13,864 nt of DNA from an uncultured Sporolactobacillus sp. (GCA_900543345.1 UQRJ01000039.1:1-13864); one strand, 5' to 3'; positions 1 through 6,535 are shown, counted from the stretch's first letter. Translations and numbers: made by a program. Notes: generated by a model not told the origin, from the sequence alone.

Positions 1-48
1 CGAGATGTCTTAGGGTCTCGTGGGCTCGGAGATGTGTATAAGAGACAG
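1..48 (+). other. Illumina Nextera i7-side adapter (artefact)
   Basis: This is not genomic sequence. Positions 15-48 match the 34-base Nextera read-2 transposon adapter exactly, ending in the 19-base Tn5 mosaic end (30-48). Positions 1-6 match the end of the P7 primer, and positions 7-14 (gtcttagg) fit an 8-base i7 index. From memory the reverse complement, cctaagac, is a Nextera XT v2 index (N726). Genuine sequence starts at about 49. Confidence 0.97.
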
Positions 49-376
49 CCGCCAGATCGCTCAACGTTTGTTGATAACGACGAAGGGCCTGCATAATCGG
101 TGAGGATCCCTGATAAATATAGTCGATCGACGTCACGTTCGCCGGGAAAACAGGCGTTTGCGGCAGATAGGCAAGCCGGAACGCCTTCGCGTGGCGGATC
201 TCGCCGCTCTCGGCCGAATCACGTCCGGCAATCACGTCAAGCAGCGACGATTTTCCTGTCCCGTTCACCCCGATCAAACCGATCCGATCGCCTGTGGCTA
301 TCGAAAAATCAATATGATCGAAAAGTGTCCGATCGCCGTATGTTTTAGATAATCCTGCTACATCAAGAACGCTCAA
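49..376 (-). CDS. ABC-F family ATPase, YfmR/Uup-like (5' part only)
   Basis: This is the N-terminal part (about 109 residues) of a soluble duplicated-ATPase ABC-F protein; members act on the ribosome rather than in membrane transport. It starts with an AGL-SKTYGDRTLFD segment, followed by a Walker A at residues 36-43 (GVNGTGKS) and a Q-loop region near YLPQTP. The match to Uup/YfmR rather than to a transporter ATPase rests on the GLIGVNGTGKSSLL style and the missing membrane partner, and is moderately sure. I chose TTG at 376 because TAGGGTGAT lies just upstream with good spacing and no ATG is available nearby. The gene is cut at 49 by the library adapter, so its loss is technical. A weak -10 (TATACT, 405 to 400 on this strand) lies just upstream and would give a very short leader. 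Confidence 0.88.
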
Positions 377-527
377 ATCCAATCACCCTATTTAAAAATA
401 GTATACCGCCCGCAGATCGCCCACCGGCAGGCAAGCCTAAAGTCATCCGACTGTTTCTGGATTGACAACACGAATCATCCATTGCACGATTAGTATAATC
501 AATCCTTTTCGGAAAGTAAGTGAAATC
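377..527. promoter_or_regulatory. Divergent intergenic region with LCP-gene promoter candidate
   Basis: This 151-base spacer lies between the leftward ABC-F gene and the rightward LCP gene. A perfect TATAAT occurs at 494-499, about 30 bases before the LCP start. The only TTGACA (462-467) is 26 bases upstream of it, too far for a normal sigma-A pair, so the -35 is weak or the -10 is helped by a factor. The string agtataat (492-499) also reads TATACT on the other strand, so the -10 is symmetrical and could fire both ways. A second leftward -10-like TATACT lies at 405-400, near the ABC-F start. Confidence 0.5.
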
Positions 528-1598
528 ATGTCGTCCGAGGTCCCCGGAACTTTTTCCCATCGAGCGGCGCAGAGAAAGCGGGAGCTTGCTCCCTATCAAT
601 ATTACGCCAAACCTCCGCAGCCTACAAAAAAAAGGCGACGCCGACCGCGTCGGCCGAAACGAATCGTTATGCTGCTTATTCTGCTTGTTCTGATCGGCGG
701 TTCGTTCGGTTTTTATAAATGGAATGCCTACAAACCGGACAATCATTTCCGGAACCTCGACGCGATCGGGGCCAAGCAAAGCGCGCAGAAGTCAGGAACG
801 TTCAATGCACTGCTGATCGGCTCTGATGCGCGGAAGGGCCAGCATGTCAGTCATACGGACACGATCCTGCTTGTGCACGCCGATCTGAACCGGCATCGCT
901 ATAACGTGCTCAGTATACCGCGGGACACCCGGGTCATGCTCGATGGATACGGTTACACGAAGCTGACCAGCGTGCAGTATGTTTCGCAGCTGAAAAGCGG
1001 CACGAAGCAGGGGACGCTCGATGCCGTCAAGGCCGTCTCACAGCTAACCGGCGTGCCGATTAATTATTACGCGGAAACCGATTATAAAGGAATGCAGAAT
1101 CTTGTCGATGCAGTCGGCGGCATCACCATGAAGCTGCCGTTCGATGTCACACTGACCCACGCCTGGTATCGGGAGAATCAGGGGAAGACGTTCAAAGCCG
1201 GCACTTATCAATTAAACGGGCGAATGGTGACTGAAATCACTCGTGAACGCTACTCTTTGCCCGGTACCGACTTCGGACGGCAGAAATTGCAACAAGCCGC
1301 CCTGCTCGGCATCGCCCGCAAGGCAATGGATGCGAAAAATGTGGCCAAGCTTCCGGCGTTGATTCGTTCGGCGTCGAAATTTCTCGTGGCCACCAATATG
1401 AAAACCGACGATATGATCAGCATCGGCGTCGCGCTGAAAAATAATTTTCAACCAGCCAAACAAATTATCTACCACCAAGTGAAAGGTGAAAGCACAAAAA
1501 TGTACGACGATGTTTTACAGGCCGCCAACTATGAGATCATTCTCGACCGGCAGCAACTGAAAACGATCATCGCCAACTATTTTAAGGAGTCGGAATGA
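528..1598 (+). CDS. LytR-CpsA-Psr (LCP) family cell-wall polymer transferase
   Basis: The product (356 aa) is a membrane-anchored enzyme of the family that moves teichoic acid or capsular polymer from undecaprenyl carriers to peptidoglycan on the outer face of the membrane. Residues 1-45 are cytoplasmic and very basic (KKRRRRPRRPKR at 34-45), followed by one membrane helix (about 46-63). The LCP domain starts near residue 92. It shows GSDAR (98-102), SHTDTILL (108-115), SIPRDTRV (129-136), DAVGGI, and the ERY...DFGRQ segment (240-252) with the conserved arginines that bind the pyrophosphate lipid. I place the start at ATG 528 because the TATAAT at 494-499 lies inside the longer frame that begins with TTG at 462. 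The ribosome binding site is weak (GGAAAG, 511-516). No polymer genes are adjacent, so the substrate is unknown; the exopolysaccharide operon 5 kb away is one candidate. Confidence 0.92.
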   Translation: MSSEVPGTFSHRAAQRKRELAPYQYYAKPPQPTKKRRRRPRRPKRIVMLLILLVLIGGSFGFYKWNAYKPDNHFRNLDAIGAKQSAQKSGTFNALLIGSDARKGQHVSHTDTILLVHADLNRHRYNVLSIPRDTRVMLDGYGYTKLTSVQYVSQLKSGTKQGTLDAVKAVSQLTGVPINYYAETDYKGMQNLVDAVGGITMKLPFDVTLTHAWYRENQGKTFKAGTYQLNGRMVTEITRERYSLPGTDFGRQKLQQAALLGIARKAMDAKNVAKLPALIRSASKFLVATNMKTDDMISIGVALKNNFQPAKQIIYHQVKGESTKMYDDVLQAANYEIILDRQQLKTIIANYFKESE

Positions 1599-1644
1599 TC
1601 GACTTCCCGGCTGAGGCCGTACTTTCTTCCCATAGACTTTTTGC

Positions 1645-2157
1645 TCAGCTATTCCCCGCTCCAACTTTCGTGCGGCGGGACGCGGATCGTTCGGCACGAT
1701 CGACCACTTTCAACCAACTTGTACAAAAATGATGATAGGGTTCGATTGATTTTCCCTGCACAAGGATGGATCTAATCGCGGAAAAGTCATTGTTTTTCTT
1801 AAGTGCCAAGATTAATTGAACCATTGTCTGAGACAGCTTGTTTCGCAAATGAGCCGCCAATTGGCGGAACCATGCGCCTTTGAACGTTGCCAGCAGATCC
1901 GGCCGGTAGTCGTCGAGCAGGCTGAGAAAAGCTTCGCAGCGCAAGCCGACGGATTTTCTCGACCAAGTCAAGGCATTGATGCCATCGATAAAATCGCCGA
2001 TGTCGCTTTCAACAGGGGCAGTCAGCGCCACCGAATAGCGGCCGACAAGCAGCAGGCGGCGAAATGAGTCGTCCGGTTGCCGGGAAAACAGTTTCTTCAG
2101 ATAGTTCAGCTGGACACGCAGGCGATTGCGTGCCTGACTAAGCGGCAGATCCGGCAT
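1645..2157 (-). CDS. C-terminal winged-helix/BTAD-like remnant of the interrupted regulator
   Basis: This is the part downstream of the TGA, from the first in-frame ATG (170 aa). Homology to the paralogue starts 28 codons earlier, directly after the TGA, so this ATG is internal to the winged helix and cuts it. No Shine-Dalgarno sequence precedes 2157, so independent translation is unlikely. Recognisable shared blocks are LPLSQARNRLRV, VESDIGDF, the Y.P....TF.G.W segment and IEPYHHFC, which are the recognition-helix region and the TPR-like BTAD helices. The last 20 or so residues (RSASRRTKVGAGNS end) diverge from the paralogue. The frame is fully open, which argues that the disruption is recent or tolerated. 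Confidence 0.5.
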   Translation of the reverse strand: MPDLPLSQARNRLRVQLNYLKKLFSRQPDDSFRRLLLVGRYSVALTAPVESDIGDFIDGINALTWSRKSVGLRCEAFLSLLDDYRPDLLATFKGAWFRQLAAHLRNKLSQTMVQLILALKKNNDFSAIRSILVQGKSIEPYHHFCTSWLKVVDRAERSASRRTKVGAGNS

Positions 2158-2241
2158 GAACGCGTCGATCAGCGTATCGCGTTTGACCGTGCCGTGATTA
2201 AGGGCGAGAAAAAGCAGAATTTCCTGAGCATTTCGTTTTTT

Positions 2242-3213
2242 TCAGTCGGCAGCGATCTTTCTGCCATTCCAGAAGAGCTCCGTTTTCCCGCTCAGCAGCC
2301 GCAGCGAAAGCACGTGACGATGTACGGTCCTTTTTCGCAGCGCCTCTTCAATTATCCGATGAAATAGGCGGATATCTTCCCGATTCCCAGGGATGAGAAA
2401 CGACGGCGACCGGTCGCCGTTAATAAAGCGACGGATTGTTTCGGCCGCCTCCTGCGGCTGATCAAGCGGTACGAGCGAAGAAGCATCAGCAACGACAACT
2501 GAACGACCATTCGGCGCATAGCTGCTTAGAATCATCGACAATGGCGGAGGAAAGACAGGATCGTACTCACCGTTGATAAACAGGATCGGGATCGACAGCC
2601 GCTTCAAGGCGACAATCGGGCTGAAATCGTCATTACGATTATTATGCAGCATCTGCTTCCGAATAGCCGCCGTCATGGCAGTCTGACGGACGCAGCGCAA
2701 GGCACGGATTACCGTGCGTGCCTTGGAAAGCGTCACCGGATGCAGACTTTCCAAGAGATATTTCTTTTCAAAGAGCTGCGGATCAAGAGTAAGCAGTTGC
2801 ATCTTGATCATTTCTTCGCGGCTGTAACTCTGCCTGCCAATCGATAGCGGAATGGAGACGGCTGTCAGTGAATCAATTCGTCCCGGCATGCGACGGGCAA
2901 AAGCACAGGCAAGAAACGCTCCGTATCGGCAGCCGATCAGATGAACATGGGACAATTGCAGATCGTCGAGCAGCCCTTTCAGTTCATCGCTCAGCCGATC
3001 AAGCGACGGTTCATCCCGCTCCGATCCACTTTGTCCATGACCGGGCAGATCGTAAGTCAGAATTGAAAAATCCTGCCGCAGATAAGGGAGCACTCGCTCC
3101 CACATGCGCTTATCCAAGCCGAGATCGTGAATAAATACCAGCGTCGGCTGTCGCTTGTTCCTTCGCTCCAGGCAATAGTGCATTTGAAGTCCGTTAAATG
3201 TAAAAGACGGCAT
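2242..3213 (-). CDS. Truncated alpha/beta-hydrolase-like sensor half (323 aa), catalytically dead
   Basis: This is what is translated if the TGA at 2244-2242 terminates. It is a complete alpha/beta-hydrolase fold without its DNA-binding output. Visible parts are the HDLG oxyanion-type loop (29-32), the DLPGHGQS strand-turn (55-62), the nucleophile elbow, the acidic residue D218 (EYDPVFP) and the C-terminal segment LDQP. The elbow reads IGCRYGA (93-99): the position that should be Ser is Arg96. The catalytic His position aligns to Ser246 (ASSLVPLDQP against CGHYPAFEQP in the paralogue). Two of three triad residues are gone, so hydrolysis is not expected. The first 60 or so residues and the region around 203-225 still match the fold well, so it probably binds a ligand or partner. 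A truncated product might antagonise or partner the intact paralogue; that is inference. Confidence 0.72.
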   Translation of the reverse strand: MPSFTFNGLQMHYCLERRNKRQPTLVFIHDLGLDKRMWERVLPYLRQDFSILTYDLPGHGQSGSERDEPSLDRLSDELKGLLDDLQLSHVHLIGCRYGAFLACAFARRMPGRIDSLTAVSIPLSIGRQSYSREEMIKMQLLTLDPQLFEKKYLLESLHPVTLSKARTVIRALRCVRQTAMTAAIRKQMLHNNRNDDFSPIVALKRLSIPILFINGEYDPVFPPPLSMILSSYAPNGRSVVVADASSLVPLDQPQEAAETIRRFINGDRSPSFLIPGNREDIRLFHRIIEEALRKRTVHRHVLSLRLLSGKTELFWNGRKIAAD

Positions 3214-3229
3214 GGCGATTGCTCCCCTC

Positions 3230-4774
3230 TTATCCGTTCAACATCCATTCGTTGTTCATTTCACCGTGCAATTTAATCAGTTGTTCATCGCAGAAACCAT
3301 CGTAAGGTTCGACGGCTCGGCCCACCTGCAGGATGTCACGCATCATGTCGTTTTGCCCGGCCGCTTCCAATTGAGGAAGCAGCGACTGCAGCACACGTGA
3401 CAGTTCCGATTCAATCCGGTCGGCCAGCTCGAAAATCCAATCGCCGCGAAACGTGGAAAAATGAGTCGGATTATATTGCCGCAGCAGACAGGCAAATTGA
3501 TCGGCCGACTCGCAGAGATGCTCCCGATTAATCGAAAAGTGCCTGAGGGCGTGTAAATAATCCCCCAGATCACTTTCCACTTCCGCGTTAACCGTGATAG
3601 TGCCTTCGCCGATCAGCAGCACATCGTAAACATTGACATCGTGAAAACCATGAAAAATTTGATTCAGATGATTGATTTCGACACGTAAATAATTTCGCGC
3701 CTGCAGCGGCGGCAAATTGCTCAGAAACGTCCGGATCAGCTGCTGACGCGAAGCCTTTCCGCCGTGAAGAATCAGAAACAGCAGCAGTTCTTTGGCGCTG
3801 CGTTGATTCCACTTGCCTTCAACGGTTACGCCGTTCCACAAAACCTGCACGCTATCCATGACATTCATCCGCAGTACATGGCGCTGTGAAGAAAGCGCCT
3901 GAAAACCGGCCGTTAACACCTGTCGTAAATCATTGAGGAATTCTTGATAGATGGGTCGGACGCTCGGGCGTCTCCGATCACGATCAAGAAAACGGCCGAT
4001 TAATCCGGCCGTCTGTTCCGGTTGTTCAAAAGCCGGGTAATGGCCGCACTCAGCCACGGTGAGGAAGTGGTTGCCGGGAAAGAACGCGGCATTGATCGCC
4101 GCCAGCGATGCAGGAAAAATCGGATCACGATTACCATGCAGAACCAACGTTGGAACGGCAAATGAAGGCATAATTTTACTCAGCTGGAACTGCGAGGGGG
4201 CAAAATATGCCCGCGCGGCCGCGACCGTGTGGCGGACCGTCGCGGCAGAAATCCGGCGGACGGTTTTCTCCAGATATTTTTCTGCCGCCGCAGTCGGGTG
4301 GCAGAAGCTGTCCACCAGCACTTTCCGAATCAACAAACGGCGGTCGATATCCAGTAATTGAGCGACCAGCGTGAAAAAATGCTTAAAAGCGTCGTCTTCA
4401 AAATAAAATTTTGTCGCTATCAGTACGAGCGAAGCTGCATTCCGTGGATGTTTTCTCGCAAAAGCAAAGGCAATATTGCCGCCAACGCCACTGCCGATCA
4501 GGTGAACACGTTCGATTTGCAGTTGCTGCAGCAGATCGCCTATCTTTTCTGCCTCGCCTGCTATCGTGATCGGCCGATCGCCCGCCGGCGACAGGCCGTG
4601 GCCGGTCAGATCGCAAACAATGAGATTGAACATCGGTTCGAGATAGGGAATGACTTTCGACCATTCGGACGAATCGGTTAACAGTCCGTGAAGTAATAGC
4701 AGCGTCGGACGCGATTGATCGTAGAAGCGAGCGACACAATGGAGCGGATCGTTAATTATCTGTACTCTTGTCAT
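3230..4774 (-). CDS. Alpha/beta-hydrolase-fold sensor fused to SARP-like winged helix and BTAD domain
   Basis: The product (514 aa) looks like a one-component transcription regulator with a hydrolase-derived sensor. Residues 1-265 form an alpha/beta-hydrolase domain: HGLLTD (29-34), DLTGHGLS (55-62), elbow IGSGVGG (93-99), D217 (NRDPIFP), H245 (CGHYPAFEQP). The elbow position for the nucleophile is Gly96, so the Ser of GxSxG is missing although Asp and His remain. Residues 299-400 form a winged helix of the AfsR/SARP type with the typical W-x-x-R-x-A-K-E-LL start (W322, R325, K328). Residues 405-505 resemble the BTAD helical domain (TFRGDW, AVEPYDGFC). Start ATG 4774 has AGAGGGGG eight bases upstream; the longer frame from 4867 has no such site. 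It is the first gene of a two-gene operon with its paralogue. The ligand and target promoters are unknown. Confidence 0.82.
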   Translation of the reverse strand: MTRVQIINDPLHCVARFYDQSRPTLLLLHGLLTDSSEWSKVIPYLEPMFNLIVCDLTGHGLSPAGDRPITIAGEAEKIGDLLQQLQIERVHLIGSGVGGNIAFAFARKHPRNAASLVLIATKFYFEDDAFKHFFTLVAQLLDIDRRLLIRKVLVDSFCHPTAAAEKYLEKTVRRISAATVRHTVAAARAYFAPSQFQLSKIMPSFAVPTLVLHGNRDPIFPASLAAINAAFFPGNHFLTVAECGHYPAFEQPEQTAGLIGRFLDRDRRRPSVRPIYQEFLNDLRQVLTAGFQALSSQRHVLRMNVMDSVQVLWNGVTVEGKWNQRSAKELLLFLILHGGKASRQQLIRTFLSNLPPLQARNYLRVEINHLNQIFHGFHDVNVYDVLLIGEGTITVNAEVESDLGDYLHALRHFSINREHLCESADQFACLLRQYNPTHFSTFRGDWIFELADRIESELSRVLQSLLPQLEAAGQNDMMRDILQVGRAVEPYDGFCDEQLIKLHGEMNNEWMLNG

Positions 4775-4920
4775 CTTAATTTCCCCCTCTTCTTTATCCA
4801 GCAAGGCCGGCCGAGCCAATGCTGAAACGGTAATGTAATGCCGCGGATGATAGACTAAGATTATCATTTGAACCCGGCACTCCCGGGCTGCTAGTCATTG
4901 TTAAACAACGGGTGACCGAA
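4775..4920. promoter_or_regulatory. Divergent spacer between the sensor operon and the small gene at 4921
   Basis: This spacer must hold the promoters of the leftward regulator operon and the rightward 92-residue gene. I see no convincing -35/-10 pair on either strand. A GC-rich inverted repeat, CCCGG (4873-4877) and CCGGG (4883-4887) with a 5-base spacer, sits in the middle and could be an operator, possibly for autoregulation. The purine stretch at 4783-4793 is the ribosome binding site of the leftward gene (AGAGGGGG on that strand). Confidence 0.35.
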
Positions 4921-5199
4921 ATGGAAAAACATCACGGACCGAAACATTATGTTTTTTATCTATACCCTGAAGGGCATGAAAGCCATCAGCGGCCGCTCGT
5001 CTATTTCAGCATGATTGTCTCAAGCAATATCGATTTAGCGGTGCGAAAGTTTTCAGTGCTTTATCATGCGGCATACAGCGGCATGTTGAAAGTATCCGAA
5101 CATAAATATCAGGTTTTTTTTATTAAGGGAACAAAAACAGCGGCCGAGGAACTCATGTACATCGTCATTGAAGATGAAAAACCGCTGAATGTTTTATGA
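4921..5199 (+). CDS. Hypothetical small protein (92 aa)
   Basis: I do not recognise the family. The protein is soluble-looking with alternating hydrophobic strands (HYVFYLYP, LVYFSMIVSS, YQVFFIKG, ELMYIVIEDE), which suggests a small alpha/beta or beta-rich fold with one amphipathic helix (about 40-55). No signal peptide, membrane helix or metal motif is seen. I chose ATG 4921 because GGGTGA lies six bases upstream; a GTG at 4912 in the same frame overlaps that site. It is transcribed away from the sensor operon and towards the gene at 5297-6046. No clear hairpin terminator is seen in the 97-base convergent gap that follows. The strong site and protein-like composition support a real gene. Confidence 0.6.
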   Translation: MEKHHGPKHYVFYLYPEGHESHQRPLVYFSMIVSSNIDLAVRKFSVLYHAAYSGMLKVSEHKYQVFFIKGTKTAAEELMYIVIEDEKPLNVL

Positions 5200-5296
5200 A
5201 TCCTGTTAAACGATTTTGTCGAGCCGCTCAGATTTTTGCACCGGCATTGCTTCGTGGGAGTGATCGGCGCCCTTTTATTGCAACCGCCGCTTTCAT

Positions 5297-6046
5297 TCAT
5301 GAAATCATCTGATCGGTCAACGGTTCGCCGTTTGTTTGCCATTGGTATACCGGCGTATCGGCGACAAGCTGTTTAAGCAGCCCAATCAGGGTTTTCATTT
5401 GCCCCGGCTTCACCGGCCAAAACTGGACAAAGTCGATCAAGCGGATGACGGCGCCGACTTTCCCCATTTTTACCAGCCGATTATCAATCGACGGCCGAAC
5501 CAAGCGAATCTCCTGGAGCGGAAGGGCTTCCGACTTGCTCAGACCGGTACGAAACAGCGACAGCGGGAACGCCATCGCCCGGCCATGTTTGATGCTAATG
5601 AGTACATGCCGTTCTTCGGCATCCTTTTCATCTCCGATCGGATCGCCGAAAACAGCAATCGTCCGATCTTTATCCGCCTCCAATTTGCCTTCCATCATCA
5701 TCCCCCAGCCATAAAAAATGATGTACATGCTGTAAAGATCGAAAAAAGCCTTTTTCAGCGCATGGCGATTATAGACATAAAGCCGGGCACTACGGTAGTC
5801 GTCGGCAATGTCGACCAGATAATCATGATGGCGAATGATGTATTTACCGTCCAGTTGCGATATGGTAGAATGACTTTGTTCTAATACATTCCCGTAACCG
5901 CCGTAAATATGTATAGTCATATTTGCAGGACGATCAGGTTTGTTTTTTATACAATGAAATTCGTCGGCAAACATATTCATCAGCGTCGCAGAATCCGTCT
6001 GTACCTCAATGAGATGTTCGCCGATGTTCGTGTATTTTTTATGCAT
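5297..6046 (-). CDS. Hypothetical protein, possibly a degenerate HPr-kinase-like protein
   Basis: The product has 249 aa. The start is firm: GGGAGG (6055-6060) lies eight bases before ATG 6046. The sequence carries features that remind me of HPr-kinase-like proteins: a central hydrophobic segment (FFDLYSMYIIFYGWGMMM, about 100-118), a GRAMAFPLS strand, a later LPLQEIRLVRP segment and a C-terminal LLKQLVADTPVYQW block like the closing L..vPvY.L of that group. There is no real P-loop: where GxxGxGKS should be, FGDPIGDEKD is the nearest string, with neither the glycines nor GKS/T. If related, it would be a non-kinase relative, perhaps a binding or scaffold protein. It is equally possible that this is an unrelated family. 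It reads away from the exopolysaccharide operon, sharing the 674-base spacer. Confidence 0.6.
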   Translation of the reverse strand: MHKKYTNIGEHLIEVQTDSATLMNMFADEFHCIKNKPDRPANMTIHIYGGYGNVLEQSHSTISQLDGKYIIRHHDYLVDIADDYRSARLYVYNRHALKKAFFDLYSMYIIFYGWGMMMEGKLEADKDRTIAVFGDPIGDEKDAEERHVLISIKHGRAMAFPLSLFRTGLSKSEALPLQEIRLVRPSIDNRLVKMGKVGAVIRLIDFVQFWPVKPGQMKTLIGLLKQLVADTPVYQWQTNGEPLTDQMIS

Positions 6047-6190
6047 TGAAATAACCTCCCCCTATCGTTCGTTGAATAGACGTCGTTTGCCGAAGCAGTC
6101 AGGTCGCGCTGCCTGCCTCATCCGTCGATGGTGATCACTTCATTCAGCAACGAAAATTAACAAGACAAGAAGCATCAACAAATTTATTGT

Positions 6191-6228
6191 GAGAAGAAGT
6201 CGTCGCGTATTTCTTCTCTTTTTCTTTT
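6191..6228 (+). terminator. Rho-independent terminator, rightward, with no upstream rightward gene
   Basis: A perfect 8-bp stem GAGAAGAA (6191-6198) and TTCTTCTC (6211-6218), with a 12-base loop, is followed directly by TTTTTCTTTT (6219-6228). The T-tract lies only on the rightward side. The nearest rightward gene upstream ends at 5199, on the other side of a leftward gene. It may therefore end a small RNA, stop antisense transcription, or attenuate an early operon transcript. Confidence 0.6.
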
Positions 6229-6302
6229 ACCTCCTTTCTTCCTATTCAGATAGTTATAGGATGATATTTCCATCTGTGTGTCTTATCTTACTATCCATTT
6301 CG

Positions 6303-6319
6303 TTACACAAACATTACAC
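6303..6319. repeat. Direct repeat TTACAC x2, 11-base period
   Basis: TTACAC occurs at 6303-6308 and again at 6314-6319, so the copies are one helical turn apart. This spacing is typical of direct-repeat sites bound by OmpR/PhoP-type response regulators, whose Bacillus PhoP form is TT(A/T/C)ACA-N5; here only the TTACA core fits. Function is inferred from spacing only. Confidence 0.3.
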
Positions 6320-6469
6320 GTAAAAATGATTTTTCAGCTGATCGACTCGAATCAAACTCTTTTTCCTTCGTCATCGGCAATCAAACCGGTTTTCTCAAAG
6401 CACGGTTCGACTGGGCCTTTCGATGCAGCGCTTTCTTCACTGAAGCTTTGACTCATCATTTAAAATACA

Positions 6470-6535
6470 GTTTCGTCAGTGACCTTCATCACGAAACAGT
6501 ATACAAACTTCATCTGTACAGAATCTGAACTGTAC
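6470..6535. repeat. Cluster of inverted repeats (possible operator or leader structure)
   Basis: GTTTCGT (6470-6476) and ACGAAAC (6491-6497) form a perfect 7-bp dyad with a 14-base spacer. A perfect 10-base palindrome TCTGTACAGA follows at 6513-6522, and its CTGTAC half recurs at 6530-6535, sixteen bases later. TACAG (6466-6470) and ACAGTATAC (6496-6504) nearby share the same half-site. No T-tract follows, so this is not a terminator. The repeated half-sites fit a dimeric regulator binding several times upstream of the operon. Confidence 0.35.

Larger units (their letters stand above)
1645..3213 (-). pseudogene. Alpha/beta-hydrolase-winged helix-BTAD regulator, interrupted by in-frame TGA at a Trp codon
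   Basis: This is the second copy of a tandem regulator pair. It aligns along its whole length with the product of 3230-4774. Codons 1-323 encode an alpha/beta-hydrolase-like domain plus the first strand of a winged helix. Codon 324 (2244-2242) is TGA. The same frame then runs open for 198 codons through the rest of the winged helix and a BTAD-like helical domain. In the paralogue the aligned codon is Trp322, a position usually conserved as W in SARP/AfsR winged helices, so one TGG-to-TGA change explains the break. The flanks align directly (KKRNAQEILLFL against NQRSAKELLLFL), with no frameshift. Start ATG 3213 has a strong GAGGGGAG site that begins at the stop of the upstream gene (16-base gap), so the two are co-transcribed. 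It could be a recent nonsense pseudogene, a readthrough gene or a base error. Confidence 0.8.

Noticed and set aside
462..527. Upstream TTG start for the LCP gene, adding 22 residues
   Set aside because: The TATAAT promoter element at 494-499 lies inside this extension and no ribosome binding site precedes the TTG.
1605..1620. Small hairpin CGGC-TGAG-GCCG between the convergent LCP and regulator genes
   Set aside because: The stem is only 4 bp and is not followed by a T-tract, so I do not call it a terminator.
4775..4867. Longer start (31 more residues) for the intact sensor-regulator
   Set aside because: ATG 4774 has an AGAGGGGG site at good spacing and matches the paralogue start; the upstream start has none.
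5336..5884. 182-codon rightward frame opposite the gene at 5297-6046
   Set aside because: The leftward frame is longer, has a strong GGGAGG site and protein-like patterns; the rightward one is a shadow rich in Arg, Pro and His.
6261..6323. Rightward 20-residue hydrophobic peptide frame
   Set aside because: The only AGG is directly next to the ATG, too close to act as a ribosome binding site, and the TTACAC repeats overlap its end.
6326..6451. Rightward 41-codon frame (MIFQLIDSNQ start) in the long spacer
   Set aside because: No Shine-Dalgarno sequence before the ATG, composition like the surrounding non-coding DNA, and no recognisable motif.
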